5,800 nt of DNA. It comes from Lachnospiraceae bacterium. GTDB lineage: Bacteria; Bacillota; Clostridia; Lachnospirales; Lachnospiraceae. The notes beneath the pieces are model-generated. The model saw only the letters and a list, made by a program, of their open reading frames with translations. It had not been told where the DNA came from and ran no database searches. The position numbers and the translations under genes were made by a program. Position 1 is the stretch's first letter; every line of letters starts with the position of its first letter. This document shows, piece after piece, positions 1 to 5,248 of this stretch. The stretch spans positions 1-5,800 of the forward strand of contig JAFVAA010000050.1 in assembly GCA_017476305.1 (NCBI GenBank), read 5' to 3'.

Positions 1-813
1 CGGAAGCGTCACATGGTACGCATCTCCTGTGGCACCATAGCCTACGACTTCACCGTAGATTTTCGCTCCTCTTGCTTTTGCATGCTCTAACTCCTCCAAT
101 ACCAGAATCCCGGCACCATCTCCCATCACGAAACCATCTCTCTCCTTATCAAACGGTTTACATGCCTTTTTCGGATCCGGCTCTGTCGAAAGAGCTGTCA
201 GATTCGTAAAACCGGCTACCCCCATTTCACAGATAGCCGCCTCTGCCCCGCCTGCCAGACACGCATCCAGATATCCATGCTTAATATCTCTAAAAGCCCT
301 GCCAATACAGTTCGTTCCGGTAGAACATGCCGTGACAATATCCTCACAGACGCCCTTTGCACCAGTACGGATTGCAATCATTCCGGATGCCATATTTCCT
401 ATCGTCATCGTGATGAACATAGGAGAAACTCTGGCCGGTCCTTTTTCTCTCAGTCTCGTCACCTGCTCCTCCATCGTCATGAGCCCGCCCACGCCGGAGC
501 CTACGATCACACCCACTTTGTCTGCATCTGTTTTTTCCATGTCAAGACCGGAATCTTCAAATGCCTGTACTCCTGCTGCCAGAGCATATACGGTAAAAAG
601 GTCATTTCTTTTGACATCCTTTTTTGACATATACCGCTCTGCATCAAAATCCTTCACCTCTCCGGCAATCTTTACCTTGAACTCCGAAGTATCAAACTTC
701 CCTATCCGCTCAATTCCGCATGCACCATCCTTTAAACCCTTCCAAAACTCCTCTACCGTATTCCCAATCGGAGTAATGGCTCCCATCCCTGTGATTACAA
801 CCCGTCTTTCCAT
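1..813 (-). CDS. fabF: beta-ketoacyl-ACP synthase II (FabF), 3' end outside window
   Basis: FabF is the condensing enzyme that elongates acyl-ACP with malonyl-ACP in cytosolic type II fatty acid synthesis. The first 271 codons are open up to the window edge; the family is about 410 residues long, so roughly 140 C-terminal residues are missing. The protein begins MERRVVITGMG, the usual KAS start. The nucleophile Cys163 lies in TACSTGTN, at the same number as in E. coli FabF. Further family blocks are GGAEA (about residues 188-192), FDKERDGFVMGDGAG (about 221-235) and DAYHVTLP at the edge. The two catalytic histidines lie beyond the window. The ATG is fixed by AGGAGG at 819-824, 5 nt upstream. 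It follows fabG after 51 nt, as the last visible gene of the fab operon. The identification is firm; whether acc genes follow cannot be seen. Confidence 0.96.
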   Translation of the reverse strand, partial: MERRVVITGMGAITPIGNTVEEFWKGLKDGACGIERIGKFDTSEFKVKIAGEVKDFDAERYMSKKDVKRNDLFTVYALAAGVQAFEDSGLDMEKTDADKVGVIVGSGVGGLMTMEEQVTRLREKGPARVSPMFITMTIGNMASGMIAIRTGAKGVCEDIVTACSTGTNCIGRAFRDIKHGYLDACLAGGAEAAICEMGVAGFTNLTALSTEPDPKKACKPFDKERDGFVMGDGAGILVLEELEHAKARGAKIYGEVVGYGATGDAYHVTLP

Positions 814-864
814 AGTAACCTCCTGTCACTCTAAAATTTCCAATAATTCAAAACTGTCCATGCC

Positions 865-1605
865 CTACATGACCATTCCGCCATCCACATTTAACACCTG
901 CCCGGTGATATACGTATTCTTCGCAAAAAAGACAGCCGCACTTGCGATATCCTCCACTTTACCATATCGTTTCAAAGGAATCACAGACATCATCTGCTCC
1001 TTCTGCTCCTCAGAAAGCACTGCCGTCATGTCGGTTTCCACAAAGCCGGGTGCAATCGCATTACACGTCACGCCCCGCTGTGCCAGTTCCTTTGCCGTAG
1101 ACTTCGTAAGCCCGATGATCCCCGCCTTTGAAGCCGCATAATTCGCCTGACCGGCATTTCCCATCACACCCACCACAGAAGCCATATTGATGATCGTACC
1201 GCTGCGCTGCTTTAGCATAAGATTGCTCACATGACGAATCATATTGAACGTTCCCTTTAAATTCGTCGCGATCACGGAATCGAACTGCTCCTCCGTCATC
1301 CGCATCAAAAGCATGTCCTTCGTAATCCCGGCGTTATTCACCAGGATATCGATCGTGCCGAATTCCTTCTTGATCTGCTTGATAAAATCAGCCGCGAATT
1401 CAAAATCACTCACATCCCCCTGTACCGGAAGGCATTTCACTCCTTTTCCCTCGATTTCTGCGATCGTCTCATCCGAAACGCTGCTATGATAATTCAAGAC
1501 TATGTTACAGCCCTCCTCTGCAAACGCCAGAGCTATCGCTTTGCCGATTCCCTTCGCCGCTCCGGTCACTACTGCCGTTTTTCCCTTTAGCATTTCCTCA
1601 CTCAT
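865..1605 (-). CDS. fabG: 3-oxoacyl-ACP reductase FabG
   Basis: This is an NADPH-dependent short-chain dehydrogenase that reduces 3-ketoacyl-ACP to 3-hydroxyacyl-ACP, the first reduction of each elongation cycle. It has 246 residues, the normal length. The Rossmann cofactor motif TGAAKGIG is at residues 14-21 and NNAG at 90-93. The catalytic tetrad is Asn115, Ser143, Tyr156 and Lys160 (YAASK). PGFVETDM, around 186-193, is the usual substrate-loop block of FabG. The start at 1605 is supported by AGGAGG at 1616-1621, inside the 3' end of fabD and 10 nt from the ATG. A second Met at codon 5 has its purine-rich stretch too close to serve. Only 2 nt separate it from the fabD stop, so translation is probably coupled. 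SDR proteins have many functions, but the fab context makes FabG nearly certain. Confidence 0.97.
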   Translation of the reverse strand: MSEEMLKGKTAVVTGAAKGIGKAIALAFAEEGCNIVLNYHSSVSDETIAEIEGKGVKCLPVQGDVSDFEFAADFIKQIKKEFGTIDILVNNAGITKDMLLMRMTEEQFDSVIATNLKGTFNMIRHVSNLMLKQRSGTIINMASVVGVMGNAGQANYAASKAGIIGLTKSTAKELAQRGVTCNAIAPGFVETDMTAVLSEEQKEQMMSVIPLKRYGKVEDIASAAVFFAKNTYITGQVLNVDGGMVM

Positions 1606-1607
1606 CT

Positions 1608-2549
1608 TTAAGAAACCTCCTCTAACTTCGTTAGCGTTTTTTCAAGAGAAGCCTCATCCTCTACATTTACAATCGTCACACCTTTGATCGTTCTTTTCAC
1701 AAAACCACAGAGAGATTTTCCAGGACCTAATTCTATGAACGTATCCGCTCCCTCCTTCTGCATATTCTCTATAATACTGTAAAACCTGACCGGAGAAACG
1801 ATCTGCTTTTCCAAAGTCGGAACGATCTCCTGTTCAGACGGCACAATACCAGCATCTACATTCGTAAACACCGGAATCTTCATCGGTGATAGCTTCATTT
1901 TCTCTAATTCCGGTTTCAGCTTCTCCCTTGCCGGCTCTAAAAGCGGTGTATGAAACGGTCCGCTCACCTTTAACCGTACTGCCCGCTTTGCTCCCTTTTC
2001 CGCAGCCAGTGCCGCTGCCTTTTCTGCTGCTGCAGTAACTCCTGCAATCACGATCTGTCCCGGTGCATTATAATTCGCCGGAATCACTAAACCAAGTCCC
2101 TGTCCTTCCGCCTCCCTGCATGCTTCCTCCACGAGCTCCGTATCTAATCCTAAAATGGCATACATGGCACCCTCACCTGAAGGAACTGCCTCTGCCATAA
2201 ATTTTCCTCTCTTCTGTACCAGTGCTACCGCCTCCTCAAACTCCATGGCTCCACTGGCAACATATGCGGTATACTCCCCTAAGCTCAGTCCTGCGGTCAT
2301 ATCCGCCATAATGCCCTTTTCCTCTAAAACCTTCATTGCCGCAATACTCATCGTAAGAATTGCCGGCTGGGCATACTCTGTTTCCCCTAACTTTTCTTCC
2401 TTTTCAAAGCAGATCTCTTTCAAAGAATATCCCAAAACCTCATCTGCCCTGTCAAAAATCTCCTTTGCCACAGCATAATTCTCATATAGCTCTTTTCCCA
2501 TTCCTGCATACTGTGCACCCTGACCACTAAACAAAAACGCTTTTTTCAT
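1608..2549 (-). CDS. fabD: malonyl-CoA:ACP transacylase FabD
   Basis: FabD moves the malonyl group from malonyl-CoA to the phosphopantetheine arm of ACP, supplying the extender unit for FabH and FabF. It has 313 residues, typical of the family. It opens with the FSGQGAQ block (residues 7-13). The nucleophile Ser89 lies in GLSLGEY, Arg114 (QKRGKFM) is the malonyl-carboxylate-binding arginine, and His200 in GPFHTPLL completes the Ser-His pair. Gln249 (KQIVSPVRF) matches the conserved oxyanion-side glutamine, and GPGKSL is at 275-280. The ATG has AGGGGAG at 2558-2564 about 8 nt upstream. It lies 133 nt downstream of acpP, a gap that contains a strong hairpin and no gene, and it nearly abuts fabG. 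Confidence 0.97.
   Translation of the reverse strand: MKKAFLFSGQGAQYAGMGKELYENYAVAKEIFDRADEVLGYSLKEICFEKEEKLGETEYAQPAILTMSIAAMKVLEEKGIMADMTAGLSLGEYTAYVASGAMEFEEAVALVQKRGKFMAEAVPSGEGAMYAILGLDTELVEEACREAEGQGLGLVIPANYNAPGQIVIAGVTAAAEKAAALAAEKGAKRAVRLKVSGPFHTPLLEPAREKLKPELEKMKLSPMKIPVFTNVDAGIVPSEQEIVPTLEKQIVSPVRFYSIIENMQKEGADTFIELGPGKSLCGFVKRTIKGVTIVNVEDEASLEKTLTKLEEVS
1616..1621 (-). promoter_or_regulatory. fabG ribosome binding site inside the fabD 3' end
   Basis: AGGAGG on the minus strand lies within the last codons of fabD, 10 nt before the fabG ATG. A ribosome terminating on fabD would cover this site and could re-initiate on fabG, which fits the 2-nt gap. The coupling is inferred. Confidence 0.7.
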
Positions 2550-2604
2550 ATCAAAATCTCCCCTGCAGACACATGCTCAAAGCAATCTGATCGACCACTA
2601 TGGC

Positions 2605-2643
2605 AGGCAGGAAACGAAGAGAGCCTCCTTTCGTTTCCTGCCT
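2605..2643 (-). other. perfect 14-bp stem-loop in the acpP-fabD spacer
   Basis: The arms at 2605-2618 and 2630-2643 are perfectly complementary over 14 bp and enclose an 11-nt loop. Read as minus-strand RNA, the loop begins AGGAGG, a full Shine-Dalgarno sequence, but no start codon follows at a useful distance. There is no run of U after the stem, so it does not look like a simple intrinsic terminator. It lies about 40 nt after the acpP stop and 55 nt before the fabD ATG. A role as RNA-stability element, processing site or protein-binding dyad is possible; the structure is seen, the role is not. Confidence 0.75.
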
Positions 2644-2682
2644 ATACCACGTTCAAACTTTCCTACGTAACTTGGCATACTG

Positions 2683-2916
2683 TTATTTATGACTTTCTAC
2701 AAAGTCAACAGCATCCTTTACTGTCACAATCGACTCCGGATCCTCTACAGATACATCAAATTCATCTTCGATGTCATTGATGATCTGGAATAAATCTAAA
2801 GAATCTGCATCAAGATCCTCTTTCACATTTGTCTCCATCGTGATCTCTTCCTTATCTCTCCCCGTCTGCTCCGCAATGATTTCTCTGATCTTCTCAAAGA
2901 TTTCTCCATTTCCCAT
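2683..2916 (-). CDS. acpP: acyl carrier protein AcpP
   Basis: This small acidic cytosolic protein carries growing acyl chains on a 4'-phosphopantetheine arm between the Fab enzymes. It has 77 residues, the usual size. The attachment site is Ser39 in the DADSLD motif (residues 36-41), followed by the acidic recognition helix II (NDIEDEFDV) that partner enzymes bind. The start at 2916 is set by AGGAGG at 2925-2930, 8 nt upstream. The reading frame stays open for a further 57 codons up to a GTG inside the end of fabH, but that stretch has no ACP-like sequence and no SD that would favour it. The gene lies between fabH (164-nt spacer) and fabD (133-nt spacer), and both spacers carry strong RNA structures. 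The gene order fits the primary fatty-acid ACP rather than a polyketide or peptide carrier. Confidence 0.96.
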   Translation of the reverse strand: MGNGEIFEKIREIIAEQTGRDKEEITMETNVKEDLDADSLDLFQIINDIEDEFDVSVEDPESIVTVKDAVDFVESHK

Positions 2917-2924
2917 AGTTCTTT

Positions 2925-2930
2925 CCTCCT
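2925..2930 (-). promoter_or_regulatory. acpP ribosome binding site
   Basis: AGGAGG sits 8 nt before the ATG at 2916. It decides the start of acpP against a possible N-terminal extension of 57 codons in the same open frame. Confidence 0.85.
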
Positions 2931-2960
2931 GAATTTTTATTGTGATACTCCTTACAATGC

Positions 2961-3017
2961 CAAACACCCGCAGGACATCGTGCCCGCTATGGAGCGGCAG
3001 TTTTCCTGCTGCGTTTG
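2961..3017 (-). other. nested multi-stem RNA element upstream of acpP
   Basis: Three nested stems can be drawn on one axis. The outer one is 5 bp (2961-2965 with 3013-3017) and the middle one 6 bp (2970-2975 with 3004-3009). The inner one is 5 bp (2984-2988 with 2993-2997, 4-nt loop), extended by 2 bp across a one-base bulge at 2983. In the transcript this gives a long, interrupted hairpin ending about 45 nt before the acpP ATG. No U-tract follows. I do not recognise it as a known riboswitch or protein-binding leader. Pairing was done by eye, so energy and alternative folds are unknown. Confidence 0.5.
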
Positions 3018-3035
3018 CCTGCATTTTATATACAC

Positions 3036-3064
3036 ACTGACTATACAACCTTTGTATACTCAGT
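3036..3064 (-). other. 13-bp inverted repeat just after fabH
   Basis: The arms at 3036-3048 and 3052-3064 match at 12 of 13 positions around a 3-bp centre. The single mismatch separates a 7-bp inner half (TATACAA with TTGTATA) from a 5-bp outer half (ACTGA with TCAGT). It starts 16 nt beyond the fabH stop codon. No U-run follows in the transcript. It could be an RNA hairpin protecting the fabH 3' end or an operator-like dyad for a dimeric regulator; nothing here decides between these. Confidence 0.65.
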
Positions 3065-3080
3065 TTATGTATCCATCCTG

Positions 3081-4058
3081 CTACCACTCAATCAGCACAG
3101 TAGCCCATGTCATGTCACCGCCAAATCCGGACAGCATGATCTTGTCCCCCCGTTCCAAAAGTCCCTTTTCATTTAACTCATTCAATGCAATTGGAATGCT
3201 CGCAGAAGAGGTATTTCCAAAGCGTTCCATATTCATTTCGAATCTGTCGAACGGAACATTTAGCTTTTTGGCAATCACCTCTACGATCCTGGCGTTCGCC
3301 TGATGCGGTATGAAATACCGGATATCCTCAGCCTGAAGCCCCTCCTCATCCAATACCTGCCTGATGCTCTGGATCACCTTTTTCGTAGCGAACTTAAATA
3401 CCTCCCGTCCATTCATAAATACATACCATCTCGGATCTTGGTAGGACTCTATATCATTAAAGGCATTGGCACATCTGGTATACCCCTCGGTCAGGATTTC
3501 ATAGCACTCGCCCTCGGTTCCTATGTTTTCCCGGAGCAATCCCCCCTCATCGGTCTCTTCAATATAGGCACCGCCTGCACCATCTCCAAACAGCACACAG
3601 GTACTCCTGTCAGACCAGTCTACGATCTTGGATAAGGTTTCTCCTCCAATCACTATGGCATTCCTGTATTTTCCCGCCTTGATGAACTTATCCGCTGTAC
3701 TCAGTGCAAACATAAAACCGCTGCAGGCAGCTACGATGTCGAAACATACGGCATTTTTTGTGCCGAGTGCTTTCTGCACCATGCATGCCAAAGACGGCGT
3801 TCCATAATCAGGCGTGACAGAGGCCACTATGATCAGGTCGATCTCCTCTGCCGAAACTTCGGCACGCTCTAACAGCTTTCTGGCAGTTTCTATCACGAAC
3901 ACCGAAGTATTCTCCCCTGATGAAATTCTTCTCTCCTTAATTCCGGTTCTCTGCGAAATCCATTCGTCACTTGTATCAACAATTTTCGCCAGATCATCAT
4001 TCGTAACAACCTGCTCCGGATAAGCAGCTGCTGTTGCGATCACTTTCACTTTTTTCAT
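3081..4058 (-). CDS. fabH: beta-ketoacyl-ACP synthase III (FabH)
   Basis: FabH starts fatty acid synthesis by condensing an acyl-CoA primer with malonyl-ACP. It has 325 residues, normal for the family. The catalytic triad is Cys112 in AACSGF, His252 in PHQAN and Asn282 in FGNTSSAS; Cys112 has the E. coli number. VDTSDEWISQRTGI (residues 28-40) is the family's CoA-binding signature. The protein begins MKKVKVIATAAAYP. An upstream ATG at 4127 would add 23 residues unlike any FabH N-terminus and has no SD, whereas AGGAGG at 4064-4069 is 5 nt before the chosen start. By hand alignment the primer-pocket residue that is Phe87 in E. coli is Thr87 here (YGTPS), which may widen primer choice. It is the first gene of the fab operon, behind a sigma-A-like promoter. 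Confidence 0.96.
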   Translation of the reverse strand: MKKVKVIATAAAYPEQVVTNDDLAKIVDTSDEWISQRTGIKERRISSGENTSVFVIETARKLLERAEVSAEEIDLIIVASVTPDYGTPSLACMVQKALGTKNAVCFDIVAACSGFMFALSTADKFIKAGKYRNAIVIGGETLSKIVDWSDRSTCVLFGDGAGGAYIEETDEGGLLRENIGTEGECYEILTEGYTRCANAFNDIESYQDPRWYVFMNGREVFKFATKKVIQSIRQVLDEEGLQAEDIRYFIPHQANARIVEVIAKKLNVPFDRFEMNMERFGNTSSASIPIALNELNEKGLLERGDKIMLSGFGGDMTWATVLIEW

Positions 4059-4063
4059 CCAAA

Positions 4064-4069
4064 CCTCCT
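4064..4069 (-). promoter_or_regulatory. fabH ribosome binding site
   Basis: AGGAGG lies 5 nt before the ATG at 4058 and decides this start over the in-frame ATG at 4127, which has no comparable site. Confidence 0.85.
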
Positions 4070-4176
4070 GATTGAAAGAATATCCAATCCAGACTTTTTC
4101 ATCTGGAACATTACGCTTCCGGAGCATAAACAGTTACACTTCACATGCATATGGAAGCTGCAGCTATAAACACCCA
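4070..4176 (-). promoter_or_regulatory. fabH 5' leader with two small dyads
   Basis: If transcription starts about 7 nt after the -10 box, the mRNA has a leader of roughly 118 nt including the SD. Two small dyads are visible. One is a 6-bp stem (4088-4093 with 4102-4107, 8-nt loop). The other, at 4139-4157, pairs CTTC with GAAG and CAT with ATG around a 4-nt loop, with one bulged base. No U-run follows either. I saw no clear FapR-type or FabT-type box here, judged by eye against remembered consensus sequences. The leader is long for this kind of operon, but regulation through it is only a possibility. Confidence 0.35.
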
Positions 4177-4182
4177 TACAAG

Positions 4183-4212
4183 AGTATAAAATATAATGTT
4201 AGGTTTCGTCAA
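4183..4212 (-). promoter_or_regulatory. sigma-A type promoter of the fab operon
   Basis: On the minus strand the -35 box TTGACG (4207-4212) and the -10 box TATACT (4183-4188) are separated by 18 nt. Each box has one mismatch to TTGACA and TATAAT. The DNA upstream is A/T-rich, with a run of seven A on the minus strand, like an UP element. The site lies between the cheY terminator-like hairpin and fabH, where the operon promoter is expected. The start point should be near 4176. Confidence 0.75.
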
Positions 4213-4237
4213 TATTTTTTTGTGTAACTATTTACAG

Positions 4238-4264
4238 AAAAGGAGCCATGCAGCAACTCCCTTT
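4238..4264 (-). terminator. weak intrinsic terminator after cheY
   Basis: Minus-strand RNA can pair AAAGGGAG (4257-4264) with CUCCUUUU (4238-4245), 8 bp including one G-U pair, around an 11-nt loop. The U stretch is only four bases before a C. It begins about 48 nt after the cheY stop and ends just before the fab promoter, so position supports a terminator, but the weak tail allows readthrough. Confidence 0.45.
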
Positions 4265-4311
4265 CCATAATTTCATTTCGTCACTGCAACAGCCCCTAAA
4301 AACTCCTGCTT

Positions 4312-4680
4312 TTAGTTTTTCACCAACATTTCCAAGGTTGCAAGCAAAACCTCATCCTCCCATGGCTTCGGAACCAGATATTTCAGGCCAATGCTCTTGA
4401 CCTCCTCTAAGGTTCCTGCATCACATAAAGAGCTTAACATCATGATTTTCGCATCCGGAGCATTCTTTAAAATTATCTCTGCCGTCTCCAGACCATCAAT
4501 TCCCGGCATAATGATGTCTAAAATCGTAATGTCCGGCTTTAATTCATCAAATAACCGAATTCCTTCCTCTCCATTTTTTGCATAGCCCACTACCTTATAA
4601 CCGTTGCCCTCTACGATATCTTTAATCTGCTGTGAAGCAAAGGGCGAATCATCTACTACAAGGATTGTCGTCGCTGACAT
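4312..4680 (-). CDS. single-domain CheY-like response regulator
   Basis: This is a stand-alone receiver domain of 122 residues with no output domain, the architecture of chemotaxis CheY. Conserved residues are the acidic pair Asp10-Asp11 (LVVDDS), the phosphoacceptor Asp55 (ITILDIIMPG), Ser83/Ser84 at the switch Thr/Ser position and Lys105 in the KPW motif. Aligned on that lysine, the usual aromatic switch position is Leu102, with a Tyr one residue earlier. The start at 4680 has GGGAGG 8 nt upstream and leaves a standard receiver N-terminus. An alternative ATG at 4740 overlaps the cheX stop (ATGA) and would add 20 unrelated residues without an SD. The CheX-like gene just upstream suggests it acts as the phosphorylated partner. 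Its kinase and target, flagellar motor or other, are not visible. Confidence 0.88.
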   Translation of the reverse strand: MSATTILVVDDSPFASQQIKDIVEGNGYKVVGYAKNGEEGIRLFDELKPDITILDIIMPGIDGLETAEIILKNAPDAKIMMLSSLCDAGTLEEVKSIGLKYLVPKPWEDEVLLATLEMLVKN

Positions 4681-4688
4681 CAAATCTA

Positions 4689-4694
4689 CCTCCC
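4689..4694 (-). promoter_or_regulatory. cheY ribosome binding site
   Basis: GGGAGG lies 8 nt before the ATG at 4680. It favours the 122-residue product over the 142-residue form that would begin at the ATGA overlap with the preceding gene. Confidence 0.7.
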
Positions 4695-4736
4695 TCTCAT
4701 TCTGAGCCTTCCCGGAAGCTCTATATCCGAAGCTGC

Positions 4737-5207
4737 TCATTCTATGAACAAATATACCTGCAGGACTCCATAAGGAGACTCATATGCCAGGTACTGTTCC
4801 TTATCTCTTTCTGCTGAAAAATCCAAAGGCTCTTCTTCCCCATAAAACTCCGGAACGGATAACCTGGACTTTGTCTTTGTAATATTATTGATCTTGGAAA
4901 TCGCATGTCCGCAGATGATATTCATATATTCATTCACATATAGTGGTATTTCCTCCTCGGCCGGCGATGTCCCTCCATGCATCGTACTGATAATATACTG
5001 AAACAACGGCTTCGGGAATTGACAAATAACAGTAGTATTCACAGCTCCCTTCGTTTCGATCTTATCCCTGTAGCCCTGAATAAATAGAGAATCCTTCTGC
5101 TCATCTTCTATTTTATCCATTCTGGAAACTTCTAAACGAACCAGTTTTTTTGTAATATCTAAAAACGATGCATCAAATATCTGTTTTACCTCACTATTCG
5201 TCAACAA
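4737..5207 (-). CDS. CheX-like CheY-phosphate phosphatase
   Basis: The predicted protein of 155-156 residues matches CheX length and fold class. Its core carries the CheC/CheX/FliY phosphatase signature E-x2-N followed by hydrophobics and Gly: Glu93 and Asn96 in VNEYMNIICG (residues 91-100). In Thermotoga CheX the equivalent Glu and Asn act directly on the CheY aspartyl phosphate. One copy of the motif is present, as in CheX and unlike two-site CheC. The N-terminal half, up to about residue 60, is less recognisable. There is no ATG: the frame begins with two TTG codons in tandem (5207 and 5204) behind GGGGGTGA. Spacing favours 5204 by one codon. The stop overlaps an ATG (ATGA), and the receiver gene follows 56 nt on. 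The family call is good; activity on the neighbouring receiver is inferred. Confidence 0.82.
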   Translation of the reverse strand: MLTNSEVKQIFDASFLDITKKLVRLEVSRMDKIEDEQKDSLFIQGYRDKIETKGAVNTTVICQFPKPLFQYIISTMHGGTSPAEEEIPLYVNEYMNIICGHAISKINNITKTKSRLSVPEFYGEEEPLDFSAERDKEQYLAYESPYGVLQVYLFIE

Positions 5208-5208
5208 G

Positions 5209-5216
5209 TCACCCCC
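5209..5216 (-). promoter_or_regulatory. unusual GGGGGTGA ribosome binding site with tandem TTG starts
   Basis: GGGGGTGA resembles GGAGGTGA with A replaced by G, which still allows a G-U pair to 16S rRNA. The five G (5212-5216) are 4 nt from the TTG at 5207 and 7 nt from the TTG at 5204. An ATG at 5218 overlaps it but reads into a stop after five codons. Confidence 0.55.
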
Positions 5217-5248
5217 ATTGTTGCTCGTATGTACTCTGGTGCATTTAT

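Noticed and set aside
332..1141. Plus-strand open frame of 269 codons
   Set aside because: It runs antisense across fabF and fabG, has no ribosome binding site or recognisable domain, and is explained by the codon use of the genes opposite.
2605..2643. Hairpin as an ordinary intrinsic terminator
   Set aside because: No U-run follows on the minus strand, and fabD downstream has no visible promoter of its own, so full termination is unlikely.
2550..2682. Remnant of fabK
   Set aside because: I translated parts of the minus strand here and found no recognisable FabK motif; a short weak resemblance near the end is not enough.
2917..2966. Possible separate acpP promoter (TTGGCA with ATAAAA or TAAAAA downstream)
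   Set aside because: The -10 match is poor and the start would fall on or next to the Shine-Dalgarno.
2917..3087. N-terminal extension of acpP by 57 codons from a GTG inside the fabH end
   Set aside because: The frame is open but not ACP-like, it runs through the structured spacer, and AGGAGG 8 nt before the ATG at 2916 gives a normal 77-residue ACP.
4059..4127. FabH start at the upstream ATG (23 extra residues)
   Set aside because: No SD precedes it, the extra residues are unlike FabH N-termini, and the ATG at 4058 has AGGAGG and begins at the conserved family start.
4291..4320. Short AT-rich dyad overlapping the cheY stop (AAAAACT with AGTTTTT)
   Set aside because: Seven mostly A-T pairs overlapping coding sequence are weak, and the hairpin at 4238-4264 is a better terminator candidate.
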